DNA from: Diphasiastrum complanatum | Taxonomy: Eukaryota; Streptophyta; Lycopodiopsida; Lycopodiales; Lycopodiaceae | NCBI GenBank assembly: GCA_029204225.1 | Contig: CM055095.1 | Location: 12,059,506-12,123,505, forward strand | Direction of reading: 5' to 3' | DNA length: 64,000 nt | Part shown: one piece after another, positions 34,266 through 45,339 of the stretch | How positions within the stretch are numbered: position 1 is the first letter of the stretch | Layout of the letters: every line of letters begins with the position of its first letter | Notes under the pieces: model-generated | What the model was told of the DNA's origin: nothing | Databases searched by the model: none | Seen by the model: only the letters and a program-made list of their open reading frames with translations | Position numbers and translations under genes: made by a program

Positions 34266-35769
34266 TACGTAGCTTAGTGGTGATCCGGAACTACTAGATT
34301 CGGGTATGGCAGAACCTAAAATGTCAAAGGGTTCATCCCAATTGCTCATGTAGAGTGCATGCCTCTCATCCATGCAGAATTCCCAGATTTTTTCAGATCC
34401 CTCCCGCTCTTGGGCCACTGTCTGCTGTGATTCGGTTGTGGAATTGAGCTCAAATTCCTCCGACTGGCTTTCCTCCCTAGGAGAGTGATTCTGTGGTAAC
34501 TTAGCATTGATGGTAGATGCTCCTTCAGATAATTCGTGTTGGATTGGAGAATAGGAAGCGGTGTGTTCCCCTTTGTGTTCCGCATATGCTGCTGTGCTCG
34601 TTTCTTTAGTCCATTCTTTTGTTGAAAGCAGGTTTCTTCTGAATGTTGTGGCATTTTCACTTCCGCATAATGGGTGTCCTTGAGCAGAACCAGAGAAATC
34701 TTCCAAAATGGTTTGACGGGGAACCTTTTGCTGACACGCTGTGTAACCGGCCGATGAAGCTTTTGTATAGACACGACACAAAGAAAATTCCAACTGCACC
34801 AACATCGTTAATTTCAGTATTAAATGCCTGCTGCTGGCTCCTGGGTACTGTTTATGTCCTAATATATAAGGCAATCAACGACGAGAAATAAATCTGTGCT
34901 GAAAGAAAGATTTGTACCTGCGATTCTTTAGAAAGAGCAGAAGAATAGTCGTTCTCGGGTAGTCGATACTCCTGCATTACCCAGTTTGTCCTTAGTCCTT
35001 TCGGCGCGCGCCCCTCGTAAAAGACTAGAGTTTTTCTGCGTCCCAAGCATTTGCCTGAAAGAGTTCTTATAATTCGTTCTGAGCCTGTAGCTTTCCAGTA
35101 ACCAGACGGCGTAACACGAGATGGGCGGGTAACGTGAAGCTTCTTACTAACCCTTGGAACAAAGAAAAACGACTCCTTTGCACCTACAGTTCTTGCAACC
35201 CCTGAAAAGAGCAGTGTGTTACACTATCAGCGCTCGCGCGGGCAGAGAGAGAGAGAGAGTACAGTGTAGACAGACGGACAGACAAAGAGATTGAAATTGT
35301 AAATTAGTATACAATATTCTCTGGCTATTCTATATGTACTTGTATACACGTGTCATGAATTCAATTGCACTAAACATTGCAATCATCTATGATTGGATCC
35401 ACGAAGCAGAGCGAATAACAAGTGGTACAGCTTGAAATATTTAGTATTCACCGTTGTGTTTGGAAGAGACTACCAATCTGCACTGAAAAATAATAATTGT
35501 ATACTCTACAATTATCCTTGACTTGGTAAACTTGAGCCAAGCGAAAACGTCTGACAAGCAGTCAAAATCTGCCTATTCTATCTTCCAGCAGCAGTGCCTT
35601 ACTTACCAGGCAGCTCCCAAGGATCGTGACTGCAGAAATCTACAGATCGGATCAATCCTCCAGGCGCAAGTTTCCCTTCCACCATTTTGCGCAAGTAGAA
35701 ATCCAGAAGCTCGTGATCCGTGGGGTGAAACCTAAATCCAGGCATCCCAAGAAGTTGGTCGTTGAACAT
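34260..35769 (-). CDS. NAC-domain transcription factor, copy 2
   Basis: This is a tandem paralogue of the NAC gene at 26.5-28.1 kb, about 7.7 kb away and in the same orientation. Exons: 35769-35607, 35201-34918, 34793-34260. Introns are 405 and 124 bp with the same GT-AG positions and phase. Predicted length 326 residues. The NAC domain is complete: [67 protein letters not shown]. One difference is KESFFF where copy 1 and most NACs have KEWFFF (Trp to Ser). The last 15 or so residues of copy 1 are missing: the frame ends SPLSYVL with a TAG at 34260-34262 at the junction with Gypsy sequence. The ATG at 35769 is preferred over an in-frame ATG at 35880, because the longer N-terminus covers sequence conserved as non-coding DNA in copy 1. 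It may be functional or newly degenerate. Confidence 0.88.
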
Positions 35770-35844
35770 CTTACTGTGATCCAGGACATGCTCTTTATAG
35801 CAGTCGACGAGCCAGACCGAGAGATCGAGAGAGAAATGCTCAGG

Positions 35845-36030
35845 TTGTGATGCTATGTAGTTGTCCCAGATTGCCCACAAACTTGTACCTATGCAAAAGA
35901 ATAGGCTTTGTATGTAGTAATGAAAGCTGCGGAAATTTTGAACCCTTATACCTGCGTTCAGAAGGATGAGTTTCTAGAAGGAATATCGTGGTTGAATTCA
36001 AACTAACGCTGTGTTGCTGCTGATATTTCT
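35845..36030 (-). promoter_or_regulatory. Conserved NAC 5' block, copy 2
   Basis: This is the counterpart of 28135-28330. It shares CTATGTAGTTGTCCCAGA, a CAAACTxGTACCTATGCA block and GCTGCxGAAA. It lies 76 nt upstream of the chosen start codon. The role is inferred. Confidence 0.45.
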
Positions 36031-36435
36031 CCTGGCTAACCTGTACTAATGTGTGCAATCAAACAGTGATCTCATTCGCCAGATGCATGCCATCTGCACA
36101 AAACAGGAGCAACGAAAAGTGGAATACGAATACGCGTTCGCGAAATTACAGAGCCAAAATTTTCAAACCCACAAAAGTAGAGACGAAACTTTCCAAGTCA
36201 AGTCAAAAAGGGTTGGCGAAACCTTTTCAAGGTTTCTCCAAAAATATGTGAAAAAGTTTTTCGGCCTCTATTGAGTGACGAGCTGTTGCTTGCCGATTTT
36301 TTTCTTATAAAACCCAAGATTTATTACATAAAAAATTTTGTACAATTTTTGCCATGACATTTTTTGAAAAAAGATGCCGATTTCATTCTTGAACTATGCC
36401 GGCTTTCCCGAACACACCGTAACACTCATACATAG

Positions 36436-36580
36436 GCTTGGAATAATGCTCACAAAAAATTGACAAATACAGGATGTTTAAAAAAAGTTAGTTTCAGTTA
36501 GAAGCTGAAGGTTTTAAGGTTTCGTATATTTCTAACAATCTTGTGGGTTTGTTATAAGGTTGGTTTGAAACTTTCTTTTC
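36436..36580 (+). repeat. NAC-array flank repeat, copy 2 (orphan)
   Basis: The block matches 25942-26165 in the same orientation. There it is 3' of NAC copy 1. Here it lies upstream of NAC copy 2, with no third NAC gene beyond it, only Copia sequence. Confidence 0.55.
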
Positions 36581-36589
36581 TTGCAGACT

Positions 36590-37331
36590 AAATTTTCCAA
36601 ACTGAGCAGTGCACCAGCATTCTAGGTCAACAATGATGAGGGTGTTACAAGCTAGAACCCACCAATGGGCCAAGTTCATTTTTTTTAAAGGGTAAAAGTT
36701 AGATTCAAAAAATATACTCGTCCCCACAACAGAGGGTACTTCACATGGCTTGAATTTGGATATGTCTAAAGGAACCTCATTGAATTTGGGACTTTGATCC
36801 CACCACTTATTTGAGAATGAAGGTGGTTTCACATGCATTACATCTTTACTAATTACAACTCTCTTAGGAGAGAAAATGTATATCAATAAGCTTTCCTTGA
36901 AGAGCAATATCCTACCATTATTCTTATCATTGATGTAGAATTTTCTTTGGTCCTTACATTGGAATGATCATACCCAAAGATGTGGACTCAAATATTTCCA
37001 AAACAAATGAAACTATTCAAACTATGAAGAAAATAGTTAATCCAATGAAATTGCTTTATGAACAATAAATGTAGATTGGAGAGCATTCAACTTCATTGTC
37101 TTGTCATATCTACATAAACATTATCAATGTTAAAGATAAGAAGCAAGCCACTTCATGTTTACCAATACTATCCAAGAAGGATTCAAAGATAGTAGACTCT
37201 CCAATGCTCTTCACCCTTGCAAGATGCACACTTGAATGAAAAAATTGCATGCAATTTGATGACTTGGCTATTGTCTTTGAGGTCCTCCTTGGAACTCTCA
37301 AGTTTTGAGGTTGATCCCCAAAAATTATCAA
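36590..37331 (-). pseudogene. Chimeric Copia module, - strand
   Basis: The - strand carries the same unusual module as 8260-8800: VPRRTSKTIAKSSNCMQ and ARVKSIGESTIFESFL (37290-37170), then SNVRTKENSTSMIRIMVGYC and FSPKRVVISKDVM (about 36960-36840), a Copia integrase-C-terminus pattern, then KWWDQSPKFNEVPL. Several stops are present. It is a second copy of a rearranged Copia derivative. Confidence 0.6.
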
Positions 37332-39959
37332 ATTGTTATGCTAGGCATGAGTAAGGTGGATACCATATCTTTAAATAGAATCTAAAACAAGAAAGAAAAT
37401 AAATAAACTTTATTAAAGAATATTGATCATAAGATTGCTATACTAGGCATGAGTATGGTGAATACCATATCTCTAAATAGAATTAGAAATGGAGCCAAAG
37501 ATTCATTTCTACTGCTCAGAGGATAAAGCCTCAGACACTCTTCAAAATATCGATAGTTTAAGCATGTCACTATGGCCTCCTGAACCTTCCTGCATAGCTT
37601 GTGCCTATATGCAAAAAGGAGATTAATTATGGATACTACAAGAAAATAATATAATTGCCATCTTTGAAGAAAGAGTAAAACATACTAGTAGGCAAAAAGA
37701 AGATTAAATCTTGAATATTACAAGAACATAATACAATCACTTTTGAAAAATAAAATAAAATAAAATAAAAATTACACTGAAATTCTTTTCCCATCTTTGT
37801 GAGAGGTAGTTGACCGTCAGTAACTCTTGAGAGGACACTCATTATCAATTTCGAGGAACTAATTTCTTGCATGTTCTTCCACTCAGATGTTCTCATTTCC
37901 GGAGGAATGGGTTTTAAACTTTGAGTGTCGGTTGTAGTCTTCTTTTTTTATTTCGAGCCACCTTGAACTGGCTGGTCTTTTATTTCAAAAATATATTATT
38001 TTCAAAAAAATTATTAACAAGGGCCCACACTTGAACAAAAGAAGTTTTTTAAAAAGAAAAATACTTAAAACTATGATAAAATAAATTCATTTTCTAAATA
38101 CATAATCTATGCTGAGCATGGCAAAATAATACACAATCTATGTTGAGCATGGAAAAGCAATTACTTGGCCGCTACTAAAAAGCAAGTTGAAAGAAGTTAT
38201 CATATTTTCTTAGGCTCTGTGCAAATGACAGGCACGTCTATTGTGTGCCTTGGGCTCCAACTGATTAATATCTCTAGCCTTGGAAACTCTCACATACTCT
38301 TTATGAAAACACCTTATCTTTGAATCACAGTCATTTTCATTCTATAGTCTTGTCAATATTGTGGTCCCAGACAAGCAATTTAGCTTCCTCCATTCAACAA
38401 TAGCAATGCAATTGACACTACGGAAGCAGGGTATGTGGGGGAACTCGTGGGAGAGTTGCTTTCATGCCTATAAACTTTGTATGCCCCCAAAAATAAAAAA
38501 GTGATAGTTATCTAGATTAAAAAAATCAAAATTTGCAAGACTGTTGCATTTGGTAGGGTCAATTCTACAAAGGAGTGACTATGGCTTGTGTATGGTCTTT
38601 AAATTCTATTTTTAAATTATGTACTAATGGGACTTGGATGGATGTTCACAAGACACAGTGGAATAGAGATCGTTGTCCCACCAAAGAAAAACAATGATGA
38701 AGAAGGATCTTGGATTACTTTAGAGACTAAGATACAGAGTAGTTCTGATTTGTTTAGATGTCAGAGCAGGTGTCGTAGACAACCATAGAGAATGCGAAGA
38801 ATTAGACATCTAAGACAGCATGCTATTCTCTGTTTTTGACAGATAAGTTCTGATAATAGAGAGAAAGAGTGAGAGGCATTCAAACAATCAACATGAATAC
38901 AATTGATATGAAAAATAGTGCTTTTGTATAAAAAGGGTATTTTAATAACAACGATATCAGATCACAAAACATCACGCAAAGCGCATGATTTTATTTACAG
39001 GCGCTAATGAATGTTATCTCTCAAAATACTTTTTACTCTCTCTAAAAGATCACTAATTATGAGGAATCAGCTACTAGAAGATTTCTTTTGGTCGTTTGAT
39101 CTATGTCGCACTTTCACGCTTTGTGTGTGTGTGTGTGTGTGTGTGTGTCTGTTTGGCATTCTATATGCTCTTCAAATCGTTCCCATGTTTATATAGCTAT
39201 CAAAAGATCTTTAGTTATTCTAATTATAGTTTAAAAGATCATTAACAGCCCTTGTACTCGATCTGTAGATCGGTTGTTTGTGCATCGTGAAGATGTGAAG
39301 AAGTACAGTAAAAGGATCTTCTTCGTATGCGTCAGGAGTGTGAGAATGTGGCATCGTTGCAACCGTAGCTTGACCGCAAGAGCGTGAAAATGAAACCGTA
39401 TGTCGACCACAATCGTTGACTTGGCAGTTTCTTTCGGTTAGTTGTCGTTCGTTCACTTTGTAGGTGACTGTAAGCTCCAGCTTGGCGATTGCCTTCGGTT
39501 TGCTATCAAAATGGATCGTAGACTGGAGTGTTGCGGTTGACTCCTTCCGCTGGTCTTCGTATGTGAGTCCTTGTGAACTTGTTGCAGTTGGTTTACTTCG
39601 ACTTCATAATGGACAGGACTTTACGGTTTACTTCAGTCTCTTTTGTAAGCATTAGAGGAGTTCCAAGGCCCAAAAGGGTTGTCTAAGAAATGCCACATAA
39701 GAGAGAGAAAATCATCGGATTTTTAAACTCCAACTGAGTTTTTGGTCTGCCCGCACAGCTTCGAGGACTTGACCTCACTAGTAACGTGTGTAGTTAACTA
39801 GAAGTTGGGTAGCCGCAATGCGTGGGGTCCATACTTCAAGATTCTATTTTCTACCATTCACTGACATGACTTCTCATGTAAATGCGAATCGTATTGCACA
39901 TTAAAGTTTCTTTCCATCTACTCATAACGTTCACATCAAAGGAAAACAGTCTTATCGAT
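37332..39959. other. No gene recognised; TG microsatellite
   Basis: The region is AT-rich and has no supported gene. 37400-37500 contains a short local repeat (TAGGCATGAGTA). At about 38398-38440 a weak RNase H-like text (DTTEAGYV) might be a Copia relic. (TG)13 lies at 39122-39148. LTR-like pieces around 38860-39000 could not be bounded. Confidence 0.4.
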
Positions 39960-39969
39960 CTGAATATCA

Positions 39970-40240
39970 TGGCAAGAAACTTTGAATATTTTGGATCTCA
40001 ATGAGCGCCAACGTGAATCTAATTTTTTGCAATTAAGAAAATATGGAGTGTGTTGGATCAAAAGGAGCGGCAAGGTTATTTCAAACTTTTGCAATTCAAA
40101 AATTTGCAATTTCAACACACATCTATTGAAAAAGTATTTTACTCATAACTGCAAGGCTTTGATTTTGCATATAAAGCAAAAAACATGGAGTGTGTTGGAT
40201 CAAAAAGAGCGCCAAGGTCATTTCAAACTTTTGTAGTTGA
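39970..40240. repeat. 143-bp-period tandem repeat
   Basis: ATGGAGTGTGTTGGATCAAA occurs at 40043 and 40186, each followed by GAGCGsCAAGG and TTATTTCAAACTTTTG-like text. A third, partial and diverged copy precedes them. Function is unknown. Confidence 0.75.
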
Positions 40241-40324
40241 AATTTTTTTCCAATTAAGACGAGTATAGCTTGCAAGATATATAACAATTTGGATTTCTAC
40301 TAGATTAATATATCAATTATTAAG

Positions 40325-40402
40325 ATGTCTAAGTATCATCTCCATATTGATCTTCCTACAGAATATGCTCCACTGTCGAAAAAAAATCTGAAAGGATCCA
40401 CC
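40325..40402 (+). pseudogene. Possible 5' fragment related to the 48.2-kb gene
   Basis: YHLHIDLPTEYAPLSKK resembles YHLHVDIPVDLAPLQRR at the start of the gene at 48198. The similarity ends after about 26 residues, where - strand Copia leader sequence begins. It is short, so the match could be chance. Confidence 0.35.
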
Positions 40403-40757
40403 TTACCAGCTCACCAAATCATGGATCATAGGACGGAGCTTATAACTCTTGCTAGACACATCAGATTGATTTGGTTTCAATTTCTATGGAAAGTACAGAT
40501 CGTATTCTTTTCATCAAGCTATAACACTACTATCTTTGGATCTATAAGCAAGGAGAACAAAGGGACTGAAAATCTCTTATTTTCACACGTGCGAAATTCC
40601 AGAATTCCGTACTACAGGTCTGAAAATTCTGTTCCAATCCGATTTGATCCAAATACACTTCAGAGAAAGGTGAGAAAAAATTGCAAAACTACTTTTTTGC
40701 TTGATTTAGCTCTCAATTTCTTGTACAATTAGAGTTGTTAGCATGCAAAGCTTAATT

Positions 40758-40771
40758 TGGCTCTGATACCA
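40758..40771 (-). other. Copia primer site, - strand
   Basis: TGGTATCAGAGCCA on the - strand is an exact 14-nt match to the initiator tRNA-Met primer complement, placed directly after an LTR ending CA. Confidence 0.85.
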
Positions 40772-41446
40772 TGACAAAATTTCAGAATTCACACGTGTGG
40801 GGAATGTCCACAAGTATGATGGATCTAATTAAGCTTTGTGATTAGCACAGTAACTTGATTCTAGATTGATTAGCAAGATCTAGTTCAGAAGAAATGGCTT
40901 AACCATAATCTAGCATGCTAAGCAACTGAATATGATAGCAATGAATCAATAATGAGCAAAAGTACAAGATATCAGTGTATAAGCATTAGCTTCAACACGA
41001 GTTAGAGAGAGAAAGATAGAGAGATAACAAGCAAAATAGTTTAGATCCAAAATGGCATGAGGTAGCTACAAAACTTTGGTTCTTCATCATTGATTGTGAG
41101 GAGAGCTACACATATTTATGGAGTTTGAGGTAGCTCGAGGTAGAACCACATCCATTCATTACAAAATGACATCTAAAGTGACATCTAGAGTCTATGTGGC
41201 ATTTGTCACTTGCCATGCATGAAATTCTACCAACTTTCTACAAGTGTGCTAGTTCTAACTAACAAAGTACAAATCATCATGCATGTGTCCATTACACTTT
41301 GTGCATGCCTTGCATGTCACTATGGATCACTTACAATTAATGCATGTGAATTGCACGAGTTTCTACAAGCATGACTTTGCTAATTCTATGTCTACAAACT
41401 ATATGCAGGTTGTATTCTTCAATCTAGACATTACATAACCATGTAA
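40772..41446 (-). repeat. Copia LTR, family D (5' LTR, - strand)
   Basis: The - strand LTR ends at 40772 (CA) next to its primer site and contains CACACGTGTG, as do the other family-D LTRs. The upper boundary is not certain. At 41447 the sequence is already Copia coding. Confidence 0.65.
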
Positions 41447-41565
41447 CTCGAGTTCTATGTAGGCCAAACTTGGCATTTTGCATTTATGAGCTACATACTT
41501 GCATGGTACAACATTTGTAGCAAGCCAAGAAATCAATATGGATTGTTTTTTCAATTTTAACATAC
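41447..41565 (-). pseudogene. Copia hinge fragment, - strand
   Basis: About 119 bp is nearly identical, in reverse complement, to 20830-20950 (the segment just before RT of the Copia there). It is cut at 41565 by the + strand Gypsy LTR that follows. Confidence 0.75.
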
Positions 41566-42312
41566 TGTTGGAGGGTTTGCGGATCCCAAGGCAACCCTAA
41601 CCCTAGTTAATAAGTGAGAGGGATTTGGCACCCAGCGTGTGTAAGTCTAACCCGATAGTTATTTGATTGATTAGTTACAAGTCAATAAAGGGACTTTAGG
41701 TCTTTTTGCGGGACTTTTAATGTCGCAGGGCCTAAATGTCAAGTTAGTGAATAAAGTTGGGACTCCCACCAAAATTGGTTCAAATTCAAATTCAAACTGT
41801 TTCCCTCCAATTTTGGATGGTTCCCGCTCTTTTTTAAATTAGGGAGGCAGAAATGGACCAATAGGATTCAGAGGCCAGGGTCCTCCTCTCTATTATGAAA
41901 AGGGACCAACTCGAGTTGCTCCTCATGTTCATTTCCTCATCTCAATAAAGCAGATTGGTTCTCTTCAGGAATGGATTGATGAATGTCCTTGATCTCTATC
42001 ACTTTTCCTTCATCTCTCATGCTTTCTTTGGATTTTGCTAATTGTTGGATCTGATTGTTTTTGGGATTGTATGTTATTATACTTTTTATGAGAGAGAAAG
42101 AGTAAGCTATCTTATTGCAGATGTGAAGTGTTAATGGATCGTAGGGCTAATGGATGTTAGAGTTAGATGTGGATCTTCCATTCATGCTAAAATCTGAACT
42201 ATATTATCGCTCTCATGGGAACGAACCTACGTGTGACAACTAACTCCGTCTCTTTGATGCTAGATTGACTAGATCTTGGATTCAGGTTAGACAAGGAAAG
42301 AAACCCACTACA
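41566..42312 (+). repeat. Gypsy LTR G, full-length copy
   Basis: The 747-bp copy begins TGTTGGAGGGTTTGC and ends CCCACTACA. Its right part is the inverse of 33377-33828. AATAAA occurs at about 41944. No primer site follows and I see no target-site duplication, so it is a recombined or truncated LTR rather than a clean solo LTR. Confidence 0.85.
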
Positions 42313-42403
42313 AGAACTAGCTGGCTATACGAGATTCTCGCCTGCTTACGTAGAAGACCTGGTAGGATTCTAACTTTATCCTCGTCAGTGTTTTCCTTAT
42401 TAG

Positions 42404-42848
42404 CTATAGTAATTGACTCGAACTATTATCAGATGGTGGGTTAGGTAGCGGATCTTGTGGATCAGGTGGATCAGATGACTCGGAACTATGTTCAGATGGT
42501 GTAGATGTAGTTTCTGAAGATGGTTCATGCTCGTGTTCAGATTCTGGCTCTGATGGTGGATGAGGGTCTTGGTCAGGACTCAGACTCAGAACTAGAATCA
42601 GATCTATGTTCCAAAGATGAAGATTCAGATGGATTCCATGAATTGGCAAACTCTTGCTCAAATGTATTTACAAGTGCTACGGAAGTGTTATAAAGGTTAT
42701 CAAATGCTTCAGGACTTAATCTAACTCTTATTGGTGAATTTCGCAGATTTTGGAAATACAAATCACGTGCTTTTCTATAAGCTTCTAATCGATGTGCTCG
42801 TTTTAGACGTTTCCGCTCAATAGTTGTGCATGGCTGATCTCGTGGCAT
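42404..42848 (-). pseudogene. Gypsy gag N-terminal part, - strand
   Basis: An ATG at 42848 opens a frame (PRDQPCTTIERKRLKRAHRL, ARDLYFQNL, NSWNPSESSS) rich in Ser/Glu, then a frameshift to PPSEPESEHEHEPSSETTS (to 42404). A primer site lies upstream (42914-42933), so this is the start of a Gypsy gag polyprotein. Family identity is inferred from position, not from a conserved motif. Confidence 0.5.
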
Positions 42849-42913
42849 ACATTACATGAATAATATTCAGCTAACTTAGTACACTTAAAAATCATGAAAA
42901 GACAAAGATTCGT

Positions 42914-42933
42914 CTCTCCAACAACGATGCCAA
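42914..42933 (-). other. Gypsy primer site, - strand
   Basis: On the - strand TTGGCATCGTTGTTGGAGAG is similar to the TGGCGCCGTTGCCGGGGA type. Above it, a - strand LTR ends ACCACA at 42938. Confidence 0.6.
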
Positions 42934-42937
42934 GATA

Positions 42938-43488
42938 TGTGGTAGTCTAGTTGTTATAGATTTCCACAAAATCAGTGAATTAAGTAGTATAAACGGTTTA
43001 TCGTTCCCCAAGAGAGAGAGAAATCTCCTCTTTCAGATCGATAAGTGTACAAGGGTGATGGATAGCAGATGGTGAATGGACAGATGGTGAATGTAATATT
43101 CAAGGCAAAATACTACAATGATAAATCTAGTTATCCAAAGATATGAAGTAAATTGGTGTCCTGAAACACCAATGATGAAACGAATTGGTAAAGGTCGGAA
43201 GGTATAGAAGGGTACGTTATCTTCCTGGCTCTTAGGACAACAATAAGCAATTAATCTAACAGCAACAAGCAAAAAGATCCTTCACACACAATCTATTCAG
43301 CTTTTGATTCCTCTTAACAAGCATAAGGAATTAGTTCTTATCATAGAAAACAAACAAAGTAGAACGTCAGCTAAGTTCTTTATCTGAACACATAGCTCAT
43401 TCAGAATTAATAGAGGTTTTGATTAGTGTTAAGCTTAAGGCTTCGGCTAATTCCCTACACACATTAGTTAGAATTGTCGCTCCTAGAT
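42938..43488 (-). repeat. Probable Gypsy LTR, - strand
   Basis: The lower end (42938) is fixed by the adjacent primer site. The upper end is unclear and is given as the start of the next repeat. No coding pattern is seen. Confidence 0.4.
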
Positions 43489-43556
43489 GTCGCCTGTAAA
43501 TCCAAGTTAGAGAATATGGAATTCATGTGAAATTTCAAAGAAATAAAGACCAAGAA
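43489..43556 (+). repeat. R3 LTR-like repeat, copy 2, left piece
   Basis: It begins TGTCGCCTGTAAATCC and follows the first 60-70 bp of copy 1 at 23239. The rest of copy 2 resumes at about 45340, so a - strand Copia lies inside it. Confidence 0.6.
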
Positions 43557-44388
43557 TGGATCTAGATCAGATCCTCAAGAGGTGTTGGAAGCTAGATTAC
43601 TTGATCTACTAATCAACCAATGATTAGATTTAGAATTAGATCAATTTTCCACCAAAAATCTAGCAAGAACAACAAGCAAATAATTAAACCTGAGACCTAT
43701 TGCCTTCACATGTGTGAAGAATAGTACCTATATGGACTTACAGCAGAGAGTGAAGTCCACAAGTGTTAGAAAGCAATATAACCATAAAATCACAACACAA
43801 ATATGAGAATACTCAAGATATGCCTCCAAAACCAAGATCTTGCTTCATTGATTTCTCAAAGTGGATCCATCATGGCCCATACAAAAATCATCATACTCTC
43901 TCTCTACACCACTTCCAGCACATGTGATACCGGTCATAGTGCTTATCCATATCCACTTTGGCTAATATTCCATTAATTTGCCACATCATCATTGGTGGCT
44001 AGTGTTGACCTTCTAGATTCCTACAAAAAAGGAGATAGGTCCTACAATCTAGGAGATTTGACATTTGACTTGTATGAAAACTATATACAATAAATCTGAA
44101 CTTTTTGCATGATATTTCACACGTGGGAGACCACTCCTACCCATGTGATATAGCATTTTCTACCACTAGAATGGTGCCAAGTGGCATAATACTACTAAAT
44201 TAGTTTTTGGCCAATTTAACCACTAGTTTCCAATTTAAATGAGATGTACAACCTATATGATCTATCTAAATGACTTAGGCATAGATTTCACACATGGGAA
44301 CAGGCTCCACACATGTCTAATGATGATAGGTACAAGTCATTATGGTGTTTACAACATTTTATCAAGTTAGCTTTTGCCAATTTTAACA
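43557..44388 (-). repeat. Copia LTR, family D (3' LTR)
   Basis: It starts TGTTAAAATTGGC at 44388, right after the purine tract, and ends near 43557. Its first 205 bp are repeated at 45131-45335 in the same orientation, including the block GATGATAGGTACAAGTCATT. Confidence 0.7.
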
Positions 44389-45335
44389 CTCCTCCTCAAA
44401 ACTAACTTGATACATCTTTGGTACATCTATTTACAACACTTAAGGCTGATCATTGCAGGTTCATAGGTGTGAAGATCAGCCAATGAGTTTGATGAAGATC
44501 CGTTGAGATCACCATATCCATGATAGTGCCTCCTTGATGTTGACTTCTTTGATGAACTTGAGAGCTTTGCACCTTCCTATCACCTCATTGATTCCTTCCA
44601 ATTTTCATGTAGATGCCTGAGCTTGAGGCTTGTTCCTTCTTGATGTGCATGCTCCTCCTTGATGGAAATCCGAGACCTCCATGTCTCATAATGATCACAA
44701 CAAATATGATCATACAATGTTCACTTTTTATGATCATCAAGATTACTTATGCTAGAAACATAAGTCCAAAAATCACCACAACTTGGCATGATTTTTCTAA
44801 TATTAAAATCAAAAAGTATTTCCATCTCAATAAGGCTAACTACTTGCTAATGGATATAAGTGTCCACTTTGGATGCTTCACTTATTCTCATAAGAAGTTT
44901 ACAATTTGCCTTTAAAATTAAAAATTTACAATTTTCAACATTATGAATGAGCACATCATTCATGATCTTATTGAAACCAAAAGAAAATACATTATGAAGA
45001 CATTTCAATTTCCTTGAATTTATACTCAATGTAAGTTTACAAGGAAAACATGCCTTTTTATCTATTAAGGCATCACACTCAACTAGTATTGTCTTAATCC
45101 CCATTTAAGATACAAAAATCTCTTTAAAGCACATAATACTACTAAACTAGTTTTTGGCCAATTTAACTATTAGTTTCCAAATTAAATGAGATGTACAACC
45201 TATATGATCTATCTAAATGACTAAGGCATAGATTTCACACGTGGGAACAGGCTCCACACATATCTAATGATGATAGGTACAAGTCATTATGGTATTTACA
45301 ACATTTTATCAAATTAGCTTTTGCCAATTTTAACA
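43557..45335 (-). mobile_element. Copia family D, deleted, inserted in R3
   Basis: On the - strand: first 205 bp of an LTR (45335-45131), a short internal region without intact genes, a polypurine tract GAGGAGGAG (44397-44389), then a 3' LTR (44388-43557). A faint RNase H end (SSNSLADLHT) precedes the purine tract. The 5' LTR is truncated and the primer site and almost all coding sequence are gone. Confidence 0.65.
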
Positions 45336-45339
45336 ATTC

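Noticed and set aside
38398-38440. Copia RNase H trace (DTTEAGYV)
   Set aside because: One short match with no flanking motifs; left out as a feature.
40403-40732. Continuation of the + strand open frame from 40325
   Set aside because: After the first 26 codons it is - strand Copia leader sequence next to a primer site.
41561-42317. LTR G copy as a solo LTR with target-site duplication
   Set aside because: The 5 bp on each side (CATAC and AGAAC) differ, so a clean solo LTR is not supported.
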